DNA from: Flavobacteriales bacterium
Lineage (GTDB): Bacteria > Bacteroidota > Bacteroidia > Flavobacteriales_F > PHOS-HE28
Assembly (NCBI GenBank): GCA_016704485.1
Contig: JADJAA010000002.1
Coordinates: forward strand, 434,001 to 498,000
DNA length: 64,000 nt
Direction: 5' to 3'
The notes beneath the pieces were generated by a model, which saw only the letters and a list, made by a program, of their open reading frames with translations, did not search any database and was not told the DNA's origin. Below are positions 1 to 9,234 of the stretch, piece by piece. Numbering within the stretch: the first letter of the stretch is position 1; each line of letters opens with the position of its first letter. The position numbers and the translations under genes are program-made.

Positions 1-3000
1 CAGAGCTGAGTGGTCTTCCGGACATTGAGAATACGTTCATGTTGTTGGACCTCGACGAGCTATTGACGGATCATCAAGATCTTGCGCAACTACCGGCGCC
101 ACCTTTCATATCCGGCGATCGGCTAAAGGTGCCACAGGAGTTGAAGGAACTTGGTACGATCAAGTTCCGAGGAAATTTTACGGGTTTCATCCGCTCATTC
201 ACGGCATACGGAGTGGCCAATACGGCTATCGGTGGAATGCGAACGGATATTTCGTTCGAACGGGATACGTTGCGCAAGGACTTCTCATTGTCGGGTAGGC
301 TGGCAACGGACAGTATTCGATTGGGTCCCTTATTGCATGCTGATATTCTCGGCCCTTTGGCTGCTAATATCCGCATCAACGCGAAAGGAAAGGATATTGC
401 TGGCATGCGGGCTGAAGTGGAAGGTGACTTCCCGTTCTTCACGGTGAATGGAGTACGTATAAAGGGCATCTCCGCCAAGGGGAAACTGGAACGCAATCTG
501 TTTAATGGTGCATTGTCCGTGAACGATAATGCGTTGATCCTGGATTTCGAAGGACTGGCTGATATGCGAGGTAGATGGCCTTTGGTGGATTTCCATGCAG
601 AATTGGGGCATGCCAACCTTACAGCACTCGGTATTGCACCTTTTGATGGGTATAACACATTGCGGATGGATGTCGATGCACAAGGGCGATTATCCCCTGA
701 TAGTTTATTGGGCAAATTGTCGATGCGTGATATTGCATTCTGTCGCGGGGATCAAGAGCACGAATTGGGCGATATTGATCTTGTAAGCAGCCGCATGGAT
801 GGAGAGAATGTATTGAACTTGAATGCGTCTTTTGCGGATGTGGAGGTGAGCGGAGAGTTTCTGCCGACACGGTTGCCCCGCACTATTGAGAACGTGATCT
901 ACAGCGTATTCCCATCGCTGGAGGATAAAGTGGACTTCGCTGAAGCCGAACAGAATTTTCGGTTCACATTGGAGACCAAGAATACCGGACCGGTATTGGA
1001 TCTGGTAATGCCAGGGTTGAAGATCGACAGCGGATCAACAGCAAAAGGAGCCCTGGATAGCCGTTCGTTGGATATTGAATTGGTCGCGGATCTGCCTGGA
1101 ATGTCTTACGGTCATATGCGGATCAACAATATGAAGGTGGTTACCGAAAAGACCATGGATGTTTTCCTGTTCAGCGTTAAAAGTGATCGCCAGATCTGGA
1201 AGGACAGCATTTGGTTCGCTGGCACGTCGCTCACCGGAAAAGCATATCAGGATGAATTGGAATTCGCCCTTGGATGGGATGATAGCAATGGCGGCACCAA
1301 TGGCGACCTCTATCTTTTAGGCGACGTTGATTCACCCAATTCGCTTTCACTGGATCTCCTCCCCAGTCATTTGCAGTTCGGCAGGGGAGATTGGTTGAAT
1401 CTGAAACCGGCACATGCAAGGATCGAAGGATCCACCATCCGTATCGATTCACTTACACTGCTGAATAACGGGCAGCGGATAACCTTGGATGGCACGATCT
1501 CCGATGACCCTGGAGATGCGCTGCACTTCGATCTATTGAACGTTGATCTACGCAACATCGATCCGTTCTATGAAGGGCCCCAACTGAGCGGTATGGTATC
1601 CGGCGATGGCGCTGTATTCGATATCCGTAATACGCCGAAAATGTTCAGCTATATGTGCTTGGATAGTCTTAAGGTACAGGAACATCCAATTGGAGATCTG
1701 CAATTCGCTGCGCAATGGGTGGATGCAAAAAAAGCCGTGGACCTCAGCGGTGTCCTCAGTCGAGGAGCGATCAAGGCATTGGATTTCAGAGGAGAGATCA
1801 GTTTGAAGGATGATCAAGAAATGGATATGGAATTGATCATGGATCGCTTCGACCTTGGCTTCATAGATCCCTATCTGCCGAAAGGAATAAGCGAGATACA
1901 AGGGCTTGTATCCGGAAGCATTGCGGTGAACGGAAAACTGATCGATCCGCAGATCGCTGGTGAATTAGCGCTAACGAATGCCGGTCTTCGCATCGATTAC
2001 CTCAATACGCTGTACAGGTTTTCGCATGAGTTGAAGGTGCGTCCGGATATGTTTGCGTTGGACCAGGTAGTCGTACGGGATGAAGAAGGACATAAGGCGG
2101 TGATCAATGGAACCATCCAGCATAAGGGATTGAAGGATTGGAACTTCAACGTTTCCGGTGAATTGGATACGATGCTTGTATTGAATACGGATCTGTCCCA
2201 GAATGAACTCTTCTACGGTAAGGCATATGGCACTGGAGATTTTGAACTAAGTGCCTATGCTGGGAACATGGAGATCACCGTCGATGCCAAGACTTCACCG
2301 GGCACATCGATCCATTTACCGCTCGGCGGTAGCACCGATGTTTCGGACATCGGTTTCGTGCAATTCGTAAGCGGCGATAGTTCTGATGTGGAGGTGCGGG
2401 TAGTGGATCTGACAGGGGTGACATTGGACCTGAATGTGGAGGTAACGCCGGACGCCATGTTCGAGTTGATCTTCGATCCAACAGTGGGAGACATACTCAG
2501 AGGTAGAGGAACCGGGAATATTGAAATGAGCGTTGATCAAGCTGGTGGTCTGGACATGAGAGGTGCGGTGCAAGTGAATGAAGGAGATTATCTCTTCACC
2601 CTACGGAATGTAGTGAACAAACGATTCCAAATTGCACCCGGAGGAACCATTACCTGGTTCGGCGACCCCTTGGATGCACAATTGGATCTTGAGGCCGTCT
2701 ATCGACTTCGCGCACCGCTGTATGACATCATGTACGAGAAGAACGATGTGTACCGCAAACGTGTGCCAGTGGATGTGACCATGCGCTTGAAGGATCGCTT
2801 GTTGAACCCGGAGATCGGTTTCAGTGTGAGGCTTCCAACCGTAGATGAAAGCATCAGGACCCAGGTGAACAGCGTTCTAAGCACCGAACAGGAATTGAAT
2901 AGACAGGTCTTCGCATTGATCGTCATGAATAGATTCGTTCAACCGCCGAACTATACCGGAGCAGGTTCACCCGGTACGGGAGACCTTGGAGCAAGTGCGA

Positions 3001-3440
3001 CGGGGTTCGAGCTTATGAGCAATCAAGTGAGCAACTGGCTATCGCAGATCAGCAGTGATTTCGATCTTGGCTTGAATTATCGACCCGGAGATAACGTAAC
3101 ACAGAAGGAACTCGAAGTCGCCTTGAGCACGCAGCTCTTCAATGAACGATTACTGTTCAGCACGAACGTAGGCGTACAATATGGGGCAGCTCAAACAACC
3201 CAGAACTCCAATGCGTTGGTAGGCGATTTCCAATTGGAATACCTGCTGACCGAGGACGGTAAATTGCGAATGAAAGGCTACAGCATCAGCAACGACCGTA
3301 ATTTGAACAGGGCCTCACAAGCATCCACGACACAAGGAGTTGGTATCGGCTACCGCGAAGAGTTCAATACGTTCAGGGAATTCCGCCAGAAGATCGCGAA
3401 CATCTTCCGCAGCGATGCGAAGGACATGAAGTTTGATTGA
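1..3440 (+). CDS. tamB: TamB-like translocation/assembly module protein, 5' end outside window
   Basis: The reading frame is open from the first bases of the window, so the ATG at 39 is internal and the gene starts upstream. About 1,145 codons are visible. They have the long, repetitive beta-strand-rich character of TamB/AsmA-type proteins and end in a recognisable TamB (DUF490) domain. In the last 350 residues the segment RLKDRLLNPEIGFSVRLPT, followed by STEQELNRQVFALIVMNRF, is typical of Bacteroidota members. TamB spans the periplasm and works with an Omp85 protein in outer-membrane protein or lipid transport. That role is known for the family and not shown here. Nothing looks broken. Confidence 0.88.
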   Translation, partial: ELSGLPDIENTFMLLDLDELLTDHQDLAQLPAPPFISGDRLKVPQELKELGTIKFRGNFTGFIRSFTAYGVANTAIGGMRTDISFERDTLRKDFSLSGRLATDSIRLGPLLHADILGPLAANIRINAKGKDIAGMRAEVEGDFPFFTVNGVRIKGISAKGKLERNLFNGALSVNDNALILDFEGLADMRGRWPLVDFHAELGHANLTALGIAPFDGYNTLRMDVDAQGRLSPDSLLGKLSMRDIAFCRGDQEHELGDIDLVSSRMDGENVLNLNASFADVEVSGEFLPTRLPRTIENVIYSVFPSLEDKVDFAEAEQNFRFTLETKNTGPVLDLVMPGLKIDSGSTAKGALDSRSLDIELVADLPGMSYGHMRINNMKVVTEKTMDVFLFSVKSDRQIWKDSIWFAGTSLTGKAYQDELEFALGWDDSNGGTNGDLYLLGDVDSPNSLSLDLLPSHLQFGRGDWLNLKPAHARIEGSTIRIDSLTLLNNGQRITLDGTISDDPGDALHFDLLNVDLRNIDPFYEGPQLSGMVSGDGAVFDIRNTPKMFSYMCLDSLKVQEHPIGDLQFAAQWVDAKKAVDLSGVLSRGAIKALDFRGEISLKDDQEMDMELIMDRFDLGFIDPYLPKGISEIQGLVSGSIAVNGKLIDPQIAGELALTNAGLRIDYLNTLYRFSHELKVRPDMFALDQVVVRDEEGHKAVINGTIQHKGLKDWNFNVSGELDTMLVLNTDLSQNELFYGKAYGTGDFELSAYAGNMEITVDAKTSPGTSIHLPLGGSTDVSDIGFVQFVSGDSSDVEVRVVDLTGVTLDLNVEVTPDAMFELIFDPTVGDILRGRGTGNIEMSVDQAGGLDMRGAVQVNEGDYLFTLRNVVNKRFQIAPGGTITWFGDPLDAQLDLEAVYRLRAPLYDIMYEKNDVYRKRVPVDVTMRLKDRLLNPEIGFSVRLPTVDESIRTQVNSVLSTEQELNRQVFALIVMNRFVQPPNYTGAGSPGTGDLGASATGFELMSNQVSNWLSQISSDFDLGLNYRPGDNVTQKELEVALSTQLFNERLLFSTNVGVQYGAAQTTQNSNALVGDFQLEYLLTEDGKLRMKGYSISNDRNLNRASQASTTQGVGIGYREEFNTFREFRQKIANIFRSDAKDMKFD

Positions 3441-3841
3441 AGGCAATGGTCGAAGTACATATTTACTTAGGCACCACCTATCCGGATTGTTCGGAGGATA
3501 GTTACAACTCCATTGCCCTGAATGAAAGTCAGCCTAGTTATACGGCACAGGCAAAAAATGGTCAACAGGCGCTGCAGTTGCAATTTGCCCCTTCTGTTTT
3601 AGTTGAACACTACTTGAAAGTAAGTCCGAATCCCTTTCAGTCTGATATCGTCGTATCGTTACCCTCAGAAGCGACCGGTTCACTTCAACTCGTTGATCTA
3701 TTGGGCAAAAGTCTGGGCAGATGGAAGGCCATTCCCGGCAATTCTACCATCGATCTATCATCTCTAACTAACGGAGCTTACCAACTCATTTGGAGAGCGC
3801 TAGAATGCACAGAGAGCATTACGATTCTTAAAAGCAACTGA
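3437..3841 (+). pseudogene. Remnant of a T9SS cargo protein, C-terminal sorting tail
   Basis: The 134-codon frame begins at a TTG overlapping the tamB stop and has no signal peptide. Its second half is a type IX secretion C-terminal sorting domain: LKVSPNPFQSDIVVSLP opens it, then LVDLLGKSLGRW and the closing LTNGAYQLIWRA strand. Such tails are normally cleaved from large secreted proteins, so a protein that is almost only tail and has no export signal is best read as the 3' end of a lost gene. A working small protein using the TTG start is possible but unlikely. The next gene starts 2 nt after its stop. Confidence 0.55.
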
Positions 3842-3843
3842 AC

Positions 3844-5463
3844 ATGACTTTAGTTAAGATATTTCTGGCGCTAAGTGTGAGCATCACCTTGCTTTTTCCG
3901 ACAAGTATCGAAGGCCAAGATCTTCAGTGGGTGCAACAGATAGGTGGTAATTGGTCGGAAACAGTGAACGGCGTTTGCGAAGATGCAAACGGAAATGTTT
4001 ACGTAACAGGCGCTCTTGGTGGCTACAATGCTCCTGGTGGCACAATCGGCGGCGTTTTATTCCCTGTATTAGGAACTAGGGATATTTTCTTGGCGAAATT
4101 TGATGCATCGGGAAATTACGTATGGGGCGTTACTGCGGGTGGTGAAAAGGTTCCTGAGGATGTAAATGAAGCAGAATACGGTCGCAACATCCTGTATGAC
4201 TCTATAACGAACACGATAGTACTTCAAGGAACTTACGACTCCGAAGATGCCTATTTTGGGCCAGGCATAAGTGCCGCAGGGCGCGGTATGTTCGTCGCTA
4301 AATATGACCTGAATGGTACGTGCTTGTGGTTGCAAACCGTTCCATGGGGCATTGTTTATGGAATGACGATAGATGATAGTGGGAATATTTATGCTGAGAC
4401 GGCCCGAACTGTTTTATTTGATGATTTGCTTCTTGTAAAGTATTCGCCTGGAGGTGAGGTTATATGGTCGAAGGACATCGGATACAATATTGGGGATGCT
4501 TGGGCCGCAGATGATAATGGCACGTTAATTATTGCTGGTGCTTGCTTTGAGAATTCTAATTTGTTGGGAACAACATTCACGCCCGCAGCATCAGGCTGGG
4601 ATGCATTGATAGCGCGGATCGATACTTCTTGTACTCAAGTTCTTGCAACCCAGCAACTAGGTGCAGATAGTCTTGCATTATATCATGATCTTGAAATTCT
4701 TTCCAATGGAGCATTGATCATCACTGGAGCTTTCATAAATCGTTTGTATGTACCAAATGACACAGTGGTCTCAATTCCTGACCAGTTGGTTCGGTTTCTA
4801 ATGAAAGCAGATAGCGCTGGTAATCCAGAATGGGTAGAAACTTTGCCAATGGTTGGCACGATCAATTCGGCAGCACTACTATCAATGAGCGGTGAAAGCA
4901 CATTCTAGGTTGCTTTTGAAATCAATTCGTCTACTACGATCGGTCAATTCGTTATTGAACCAACCACCAATAGGGATTTTGTAATTGCACGTTTCGACCT
5001 GAGTGGAAACTGTTTAGGCGTATTGCATGGTGGAGAGGTTAGACCGGCGCGGGTCTACGTTCTGGGTACGAATGATGGCGGAGTGGTTATTTCTGCTGGC
5101 TTCACCCAACCTTTACAGTTAGGTCAAGGCTTAACCACATCTGGTGCAAATGATGGCTTCATCGCCAAATTCAGCGCCATAACCGGCATACAAACCTTCG
5201 GAAATCTTGGTGGAGGGCAACTGCACATTTACGCCAATCCCAACAACGGGTTATGCACTGTTGATCTACCACAAGACCTGCGGTATACTTCGGATCTGGT
5301 GCTTACCATTTTCGATGCACAAGGCCGCGCCGTACAAAGTAGCCCCGTGCGTTCTTCCGAAACAGGCATTAAACTGGATATTACCGCACAAGCCAAAGGC
5401 AGTTACTTCGTAGAACTGAGCGATGGGCAACAACGGTATACGGGTACGATCGTGTTTGATTGA
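3844..5463 (+). pseudogene. Secreted beta-propeller-like T9SS protein, interrupted by one in-frame stop
   Basis: The ATG at 3844 is followed by a good signal peptide (LALSVSITLLFPTSIEGQ). Repeats of the form W-x-(10-20)-D-x-x-G-N-x-Y-V-T-G-A follow, as in SBBP/beta-propeller secreted proteins. A TAG at 4906-4908 stops translation after 354 residues. The same frame then stays open, without a gap in the repeat pattern (FVIARFDLSGNCLG continues it), to 5463, where it ends in a T9SS sorting tail (LHIYANPNNGLCTVDLP, then GSYFVELSDGQQRYTGTIV). The intact protein would be about 539 residues. A protein stopped at 4908 would lack the sorting tail. A sequencing error at 4906 would remove the problem. 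Confidence 0.7.
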
Positions 5464-5495
5464 ATGCGTACAACCTCGCATGACGAAATCGTATA

Positions 5496-5549
5496 ACTGG
5501 TATTTGGTACCCAATACGCTGTACCCTATACCCTGTACCCAATACCAGT
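5496..5549. repeat. Intergenic inverted repeat between convergent genes
   Basis: ACTGGTATT followed by GGTAC (5496-5510) is mirrored by GTACC and AATACCAGT (5535-5549). The loop contains further GTACCC/TATACCC copies. It lies between the convergent broken T9SS gene and ribBA and could act as a two-way transcription stop. It lacks a clear T-tract, so a small mobile or REP-like palindrome is also possible. Confidence 0.5.
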
Positions 5550-5558
5550 GACCAAGAC

Positions 5559-6773
5559 CTACTCCCCCAACTTCAACGAATGCCCCATGCGCTCTTTCTT
5601 CGCTTTGAGGTACTTGTGGTTGTGCTCGTTACTTGCAATTTCGATCGGAACATTCTCCGTGATCTCCAGGCCATAGCCTACTAGCCCCGTGCGCTTTTTG
5701 GGATTGTTCGTTAGCAAGCGCATTCTTCGCACGCCAAGGTCGAATAGGATCTGAGCGCCAACGCCATAATCCCGTGCGTCCATATCGAAGCCGAGCATCA
5801 GGTTCGCATCCACAGTATCTGCTCCTTGTTCCTGCAGTTTATAGGCTTTCAATTTATTGAGCAATCCAATGCCGCGACCTTCTTGCTGCATGTATACGAT
5901 CACGCCCTTTCCGGCCTTTTCGATCATCTCCATGGCCTGCTGCAACTGTGGTCCACAATCGCACCGGCAACTCCCGAAAATATCACCGGTAACACATGAG
6001 CTGTGTACGCGCACAAGGATCGGTTCATCCGGTTCCCAAGTGCCTTTTACCAAGGCCAAATGCTCTTCACCTGTCGTGCTTTGCTTGTATGCTACAAGGT
6101 CAAAATCACCGTGCAGCGTAGGAAGTTTCACATCGATCTGGCGTTCCACCAAACGCTCAGTGCGCATGCGATAGGCGACCAGGTCTTCGATACTGATGAG
6201 CTTCAGGTCGAATTTTTCGGCGATCAATTGTAGCTCTGGTAAACGGGCCATGGTGCCGTCGTCGTTCATGATCTCAACGATCACACCTGCGGGTTCGAAT
6301 CCTGCCAAGCGAGCGAGATCAACAGCTGCTTCCGTATGTCCGGTTCGGCGTAGAACTCCGCCCTTACGCGCCTTCAACGGAAAGATGTGACCGGGTCTTG
6401 CGAGATCGTTGGCTGTAATTTCTGGATCGATCAACGCTAACATGGTCTGGGATCTATCACTGGCGCTAATGCCCGTGGTGGTCCCGCGTCCCTTGACATC
6501 AACGCTCACCGTGAAAGGGGTTTCATGCAGCGCAGTGTTGTCATTCACCATCAGGTCCAGCCCAAGTTCTTCGCAACGTTCTTCGAGAAGCGGCGCACAG
6601 ATCAGTCCACGCCCATGTTTGGCCATGAAGTTGATCACTTCCGGTGTAGCATTTCGGGCAGCGGTCAAGAAATCACCTTCATTCTCACGGTCCTCATCAT
6701 CCACTACAATAACCACCTTTCCTTGGCGGATATCAGCAATGGCTTCTTCAATGGTATTGAACGGCTTCTTCAT
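5559..6773 (-). CDS. ribBA: Bifunctional DHBP synthase / GTP cyclohydrolase II
   Basis: This 404-residue riboflavin-biosynthesis enzyme catalyses two entry steps: ribulose 5-phosphate to 3,4-dihydroxy-2-butanone 4-phosphate, and GTP to the diaminopyrimidine precursor. The RibB half (about residues 1-200) has the acidic metal site DDEDRENEGD and GHTEAAVDLARLAG. The RibA half (about 205-404) has the zinc cysteines in SSCVTGDIFGSCRCDCGPQ and the GTP-binding region QQEGRGIGL. Length and domain order are normal. It lies 56 nt downstream of two glycosyltransferase genes on the same strand and may share their transcript, although the functions are unrelated. Confidence 0.97.
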   Translation of the reverse strand: MKKPFNTIEEAIADIRQGKVVIVVDDEDRENEGDFLTAARNATPEVINFMAKHGRGLICAPLLEERCEELGLDLMVNDNTALHETPFTVSVDVKGRGTTTGISASDRSQTMLALIDPEITANDLARPGHIFPLKARKGGVLRRTGHTEAAVDLARLAGFEPAGVIVEIMNDDGTMARLPELQLIAEKFDLKLISIEDLVAYRMRTERLVERQIDVKLPTLHGDFDLVAYKQSTTGEEHLALVKGTWEPDEPILVRVHSSCVTGDIFGSCRCDCGPQLQQAMEMIEKAGKGVIVYMQQEGRGIGLLNKLKAYKLQEQGADTVDANLMLGFDMDARDYGVGAQILFDLGVRRMRLLTNNPKKRTGLVGYGLEITENVPIEIASNEHNHKYLKAKKERMGHSLKLGE

Positions 6774-6829
6774 ACACTAACGGCTTAATGGTGTAAAGGT
6801 ACGTAGGTGCAGGGTAGCACAGTCTTTGG

Positions 6830-8014
6830 TCAATGAACCGGACGCGGGTCACTCACCAAGGCATCCAAGGCTTGCGCAGCGCGGTCCCAATCGAAATGGG
6901 AACGAACGAAATCGTAACCACTTTCCGCAACTCGTTGGCGTTCGGCAGGGTCATTCAGTAAGCGCAGAATGTGTTCTGCGTAATCTTCCGGCGAGTTGCC
7001 TATCAGTATCGCGGTGCCTGCAGGTGCGCCGACCGCGTTGTTCGCCAAGGCCGATGTAACGCACGGTATGCGCATGGCCATAGCTTCCAGTAGTTTATTC
7101 TGGAGGCCGGTTCCGATCTGCATGGGAGCGGCAAAGATCCGTGCGGTAGCGTAGGATACACGAATGTCTTTCACCCAACCGGAAACGGAGATCAATGGAT
7201 CATTTTTGGCAAGGTCACGTACGGCTTGGCTGGGATCAACACCGGAAATAAGTAGGCTGGTCTCCGGACGCACCTTTCGCACGATCGGTAATACCTGCTC
7301 AGCAAGGAACACCACACTATCAATATTCGGCGGATAATTCATATTGCCTGTGAAGAGCAGATCGAATTTCGGTTCCAGCGGCAACGGAGCAAAATGGTCC
7401 GTGTCCACGCCATTTGGGATCACGGCCATCTCATCACGCAAAGGATGGTAGATGTAATCGCGGTCCTGCGCGCTGATGATGACACTGTGATCGAACTGGT
7501 CGAACATGAGATTCTCGTACCGGATCAATCGCCGTGTTTCGGTCTGGAACAAGGGGCGGAACAACCAAGGAGCATTCTCGGTTCTTCGTTCCATACCCTT
7601 GCTCAAGGTGTCCATGTAATCCAGCGTCTTCGGCAGTGCATATTTGCGTCGCACGTACTCCGTTGTCCTCACGAGCTGGCACAATACGTGATCGGGTTTG
7701 AAGCGTTCAATGGCAGCATCCATCCGTTGCTGTGCGCTGCGGTGATGGAAATAGGCCACCTGAAATGGTAGTCGGGAAAAGATCGCGCCGAACAATTTCA
7801 AGAAGATGGACCACCGCCTTAACCGTACCACCTCGATGTGCTTACAGAACTGATGGAGATGATCCAAATGTTCAGGTTCGGTGTTCGTATCGCTCAAGCA
7901 AAAAAGAAAGACCTCATGTTTGTCTGCCAAACGACGGATCAAGTGATATGCTCTGAGCTTATCACCCTTCTCCAACGGATACGGAACACGGGAAAGGATC
8001 ACCAACAACTTCAT
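6830..8014 (-). CDS. Family 4 glycosyltransferase
   Basis: This 394-residue GT-B fold glycosyltransferase begins with MKLLVILSRVPYPLEKGDKL, a start typical of a GT4 subgroup seen in exopolysaccharide and LPS clusters. The C-terminal sugar-nucleotide half carries LLFTGNMNYPPN, the SGWVKDIR segment and GTGLQNKLLEAMAM with the conserved glutamate, followed by IPCVTS. The sugar and acceptor cannot be predicted. It follows another GT4 gene by 17 nt, and that gene overlaps an LptF/LptG permease gene. This suggests a role in making or modifying lipopolysaccharide or a related surface glycan. Confidence 0.88.
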   Translation of the reverse strand: MKLLVILSRVPYPLEKGDKLRAYHLIRRLADKHEVFLFCLSDTNTEPEHLDHLHQFCKHIEVVRLRRWSIFLKLFGAIFSRLPFQVAYFHHRSAQQRMDAAIERFKPDHVLCQLVRTTEYVRRKYALPKTLDYMDTLSKGMERRTENAPWLFRPLFQTETRRLIRYENLMFDQFDHSVIISAQDRDYIYHPLRDEMAVIPNGVDTDHFAPLPLEPKFDLLFTGNMNYPPNIDSVVFLAEQVLPIVRKVRPETSLLISGVDPSQAVRDLAKNDPLISVSGWVKDIRVSYATARIFAAPMQIGTGLQNKLLEAMAMRIPCVTSALANNAVGAPAGTAILIGNSPEDYAEHILRLLNDPAERQRVAESGYDFVRSHFDWDRAAQALDALVSDPRPVH

Positions 8015-8031
8015 TCTCCTGCGAACTGCTA

Positions 8032-9234
8032 TTACTTGCCCAAACGCTTGTAGAATGCCACAAGGTCTTTGATGATCTTCTTCTCTTCATATGCGGATTC
8101 GATCAACGCGCGGGCATGTTGCCCTAATTCTTCCAACCTTTCAGGGTGATCGATAAGTGCGATCATGTGTTCAACGAATTCCTTTGCATTGCGGGCAATT
8201 AAGATCTCCTTACCCTCCGAGTACGCAATGCCTTCCGCACCGATGGGTGTGGAAATGATCGCTTTACCCAGTGCCATGCCCTCAATGATCTTCACGCGCA
8301 TGCCGCCGGCACTGAACAATGGCACTACCATGATGTCCCTGGCCTTCATGTAGTCGAACGCATCTTTCACGCGGCCCCGGCAAAGCACACCTTTGTTCTT
8401 GGTGCCCATGAGGTCTTTCGGCATTCGGTTCCCGGCAAGATTCAAACGCGCTTCAGGTCGTTTTTCCATCACTTTTGGCCAAACCGACTTCAACAGCCAT
8501 CTCACTCCTTCTTCATTAGGCAACCAATCCATACTTCCCAAGTGGAAGAATACGGGCTTTTTGGAATGAGTTCGCGGTGCCCATTCGTAATCATTGGGTT
8601 CAACACCGAACGGTATGGAGATGATCGGGGTTTTAGTTCCGTGGGCAACGAAATGCTTAGCGTCCGCTGGGCTGATCGCCGCGACGCCGTCCACGCGGTC
8701 GAGAACGGCCATTTCATATTCCTGCAATTGCTTGGCAAGGAATTTTCGGTAGGGTTTCTTAAGAAAATTCTTCTCGCCAATAGCGATCCGTTCCTGGATC
8801 ACATGTTCCAGGTTATGAGAACGCAGAACAATGGGCGCACCGGTATACCTGCGAAGGGTAGGTATGTACGGGGTCATGAACAAGCTCTCCAACTGAATGA
8901 TATCGAACTTCTCTTCGCTCAATAACCGGATCAATCGGATATCCATATCGGGCGAGAAGAATCGGCTGATATTATAATTGTCCGCATTGAGCAGATCATT
9001 GAACGCATCCACCACGTTCAGGGAAGTATCCACGAAAACGCCTTCAATACCGGTGCTTTCGCGAAACTCTTTTGGCAATGCATCCATGTTCAACGCATGC
9101 TTAGCAGTGGAAATGCACAACACCTTAACATGGTGCCCTGCATTGATCAACCCCCTGGCCAGGTTGTGCATGGCCATGGTGCCGCCATCAATGGGCGGGT
9201 AGGGGGGTTTATTACAAAGCTGAAGAATTCGCAT
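8032..9234 (-). CDS. Family 4 glycosyltransferase
   Basis: I place the start at the ATG at 9232-9234 (MRILQLCNKPPYPPIDGG), which matches the usual N-terminus of this family; an upstream in-frame start at 9291 adds only unrelated residues. The protein is 400 residues with a GT-B fold. Residues HNLEHVIQ and VDGVAAISPAD lie in the N-terminal half. The donor-binding half has FHLGSMDWLPNEEG and GGMRVKIIEGMALGKAIIST with the conserved glutamate. The start lies inside the 3' end of the permease gene (23-nt overlap), so translation is probably coupled. The substrate is unknown. Confidence 0.88.
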   Translation of the reverse strand: MRILQLCNKPPYPPIDGGTMAMHNLARGLINAGHHVKVLCISTAKHALNMDALPKEFRESTGIEGVFVDTSLNVVDAFNDLLNADNYNISRFFSPDMDIRLIRLLSEEKFDIIQLESLFMTPYIPTLRRYTGAPIVLRSHNLEHVIQERIAIGEKNFLKKPYRKFLAKQLQEYEMAVLDRVDGVAAISPADAKHFVAHGTKTPIISIPFGVEPNDYEWAPRTHSKKPVFFHLGSMDWLPNEEGVRWLLKSVWPKVMEKRPEARLNLAGNRMPKDLMGTKNKGVLCRGRVKDAFDYMKARDIMVVPLFSAGGMRVKIIEGMALGKAIISTPIGAEGIAYSEGKEILIARNAKEFVEHMIALIDHPERLEELGQHARALIESAYEEKKIIKDLVAFYKRLGK

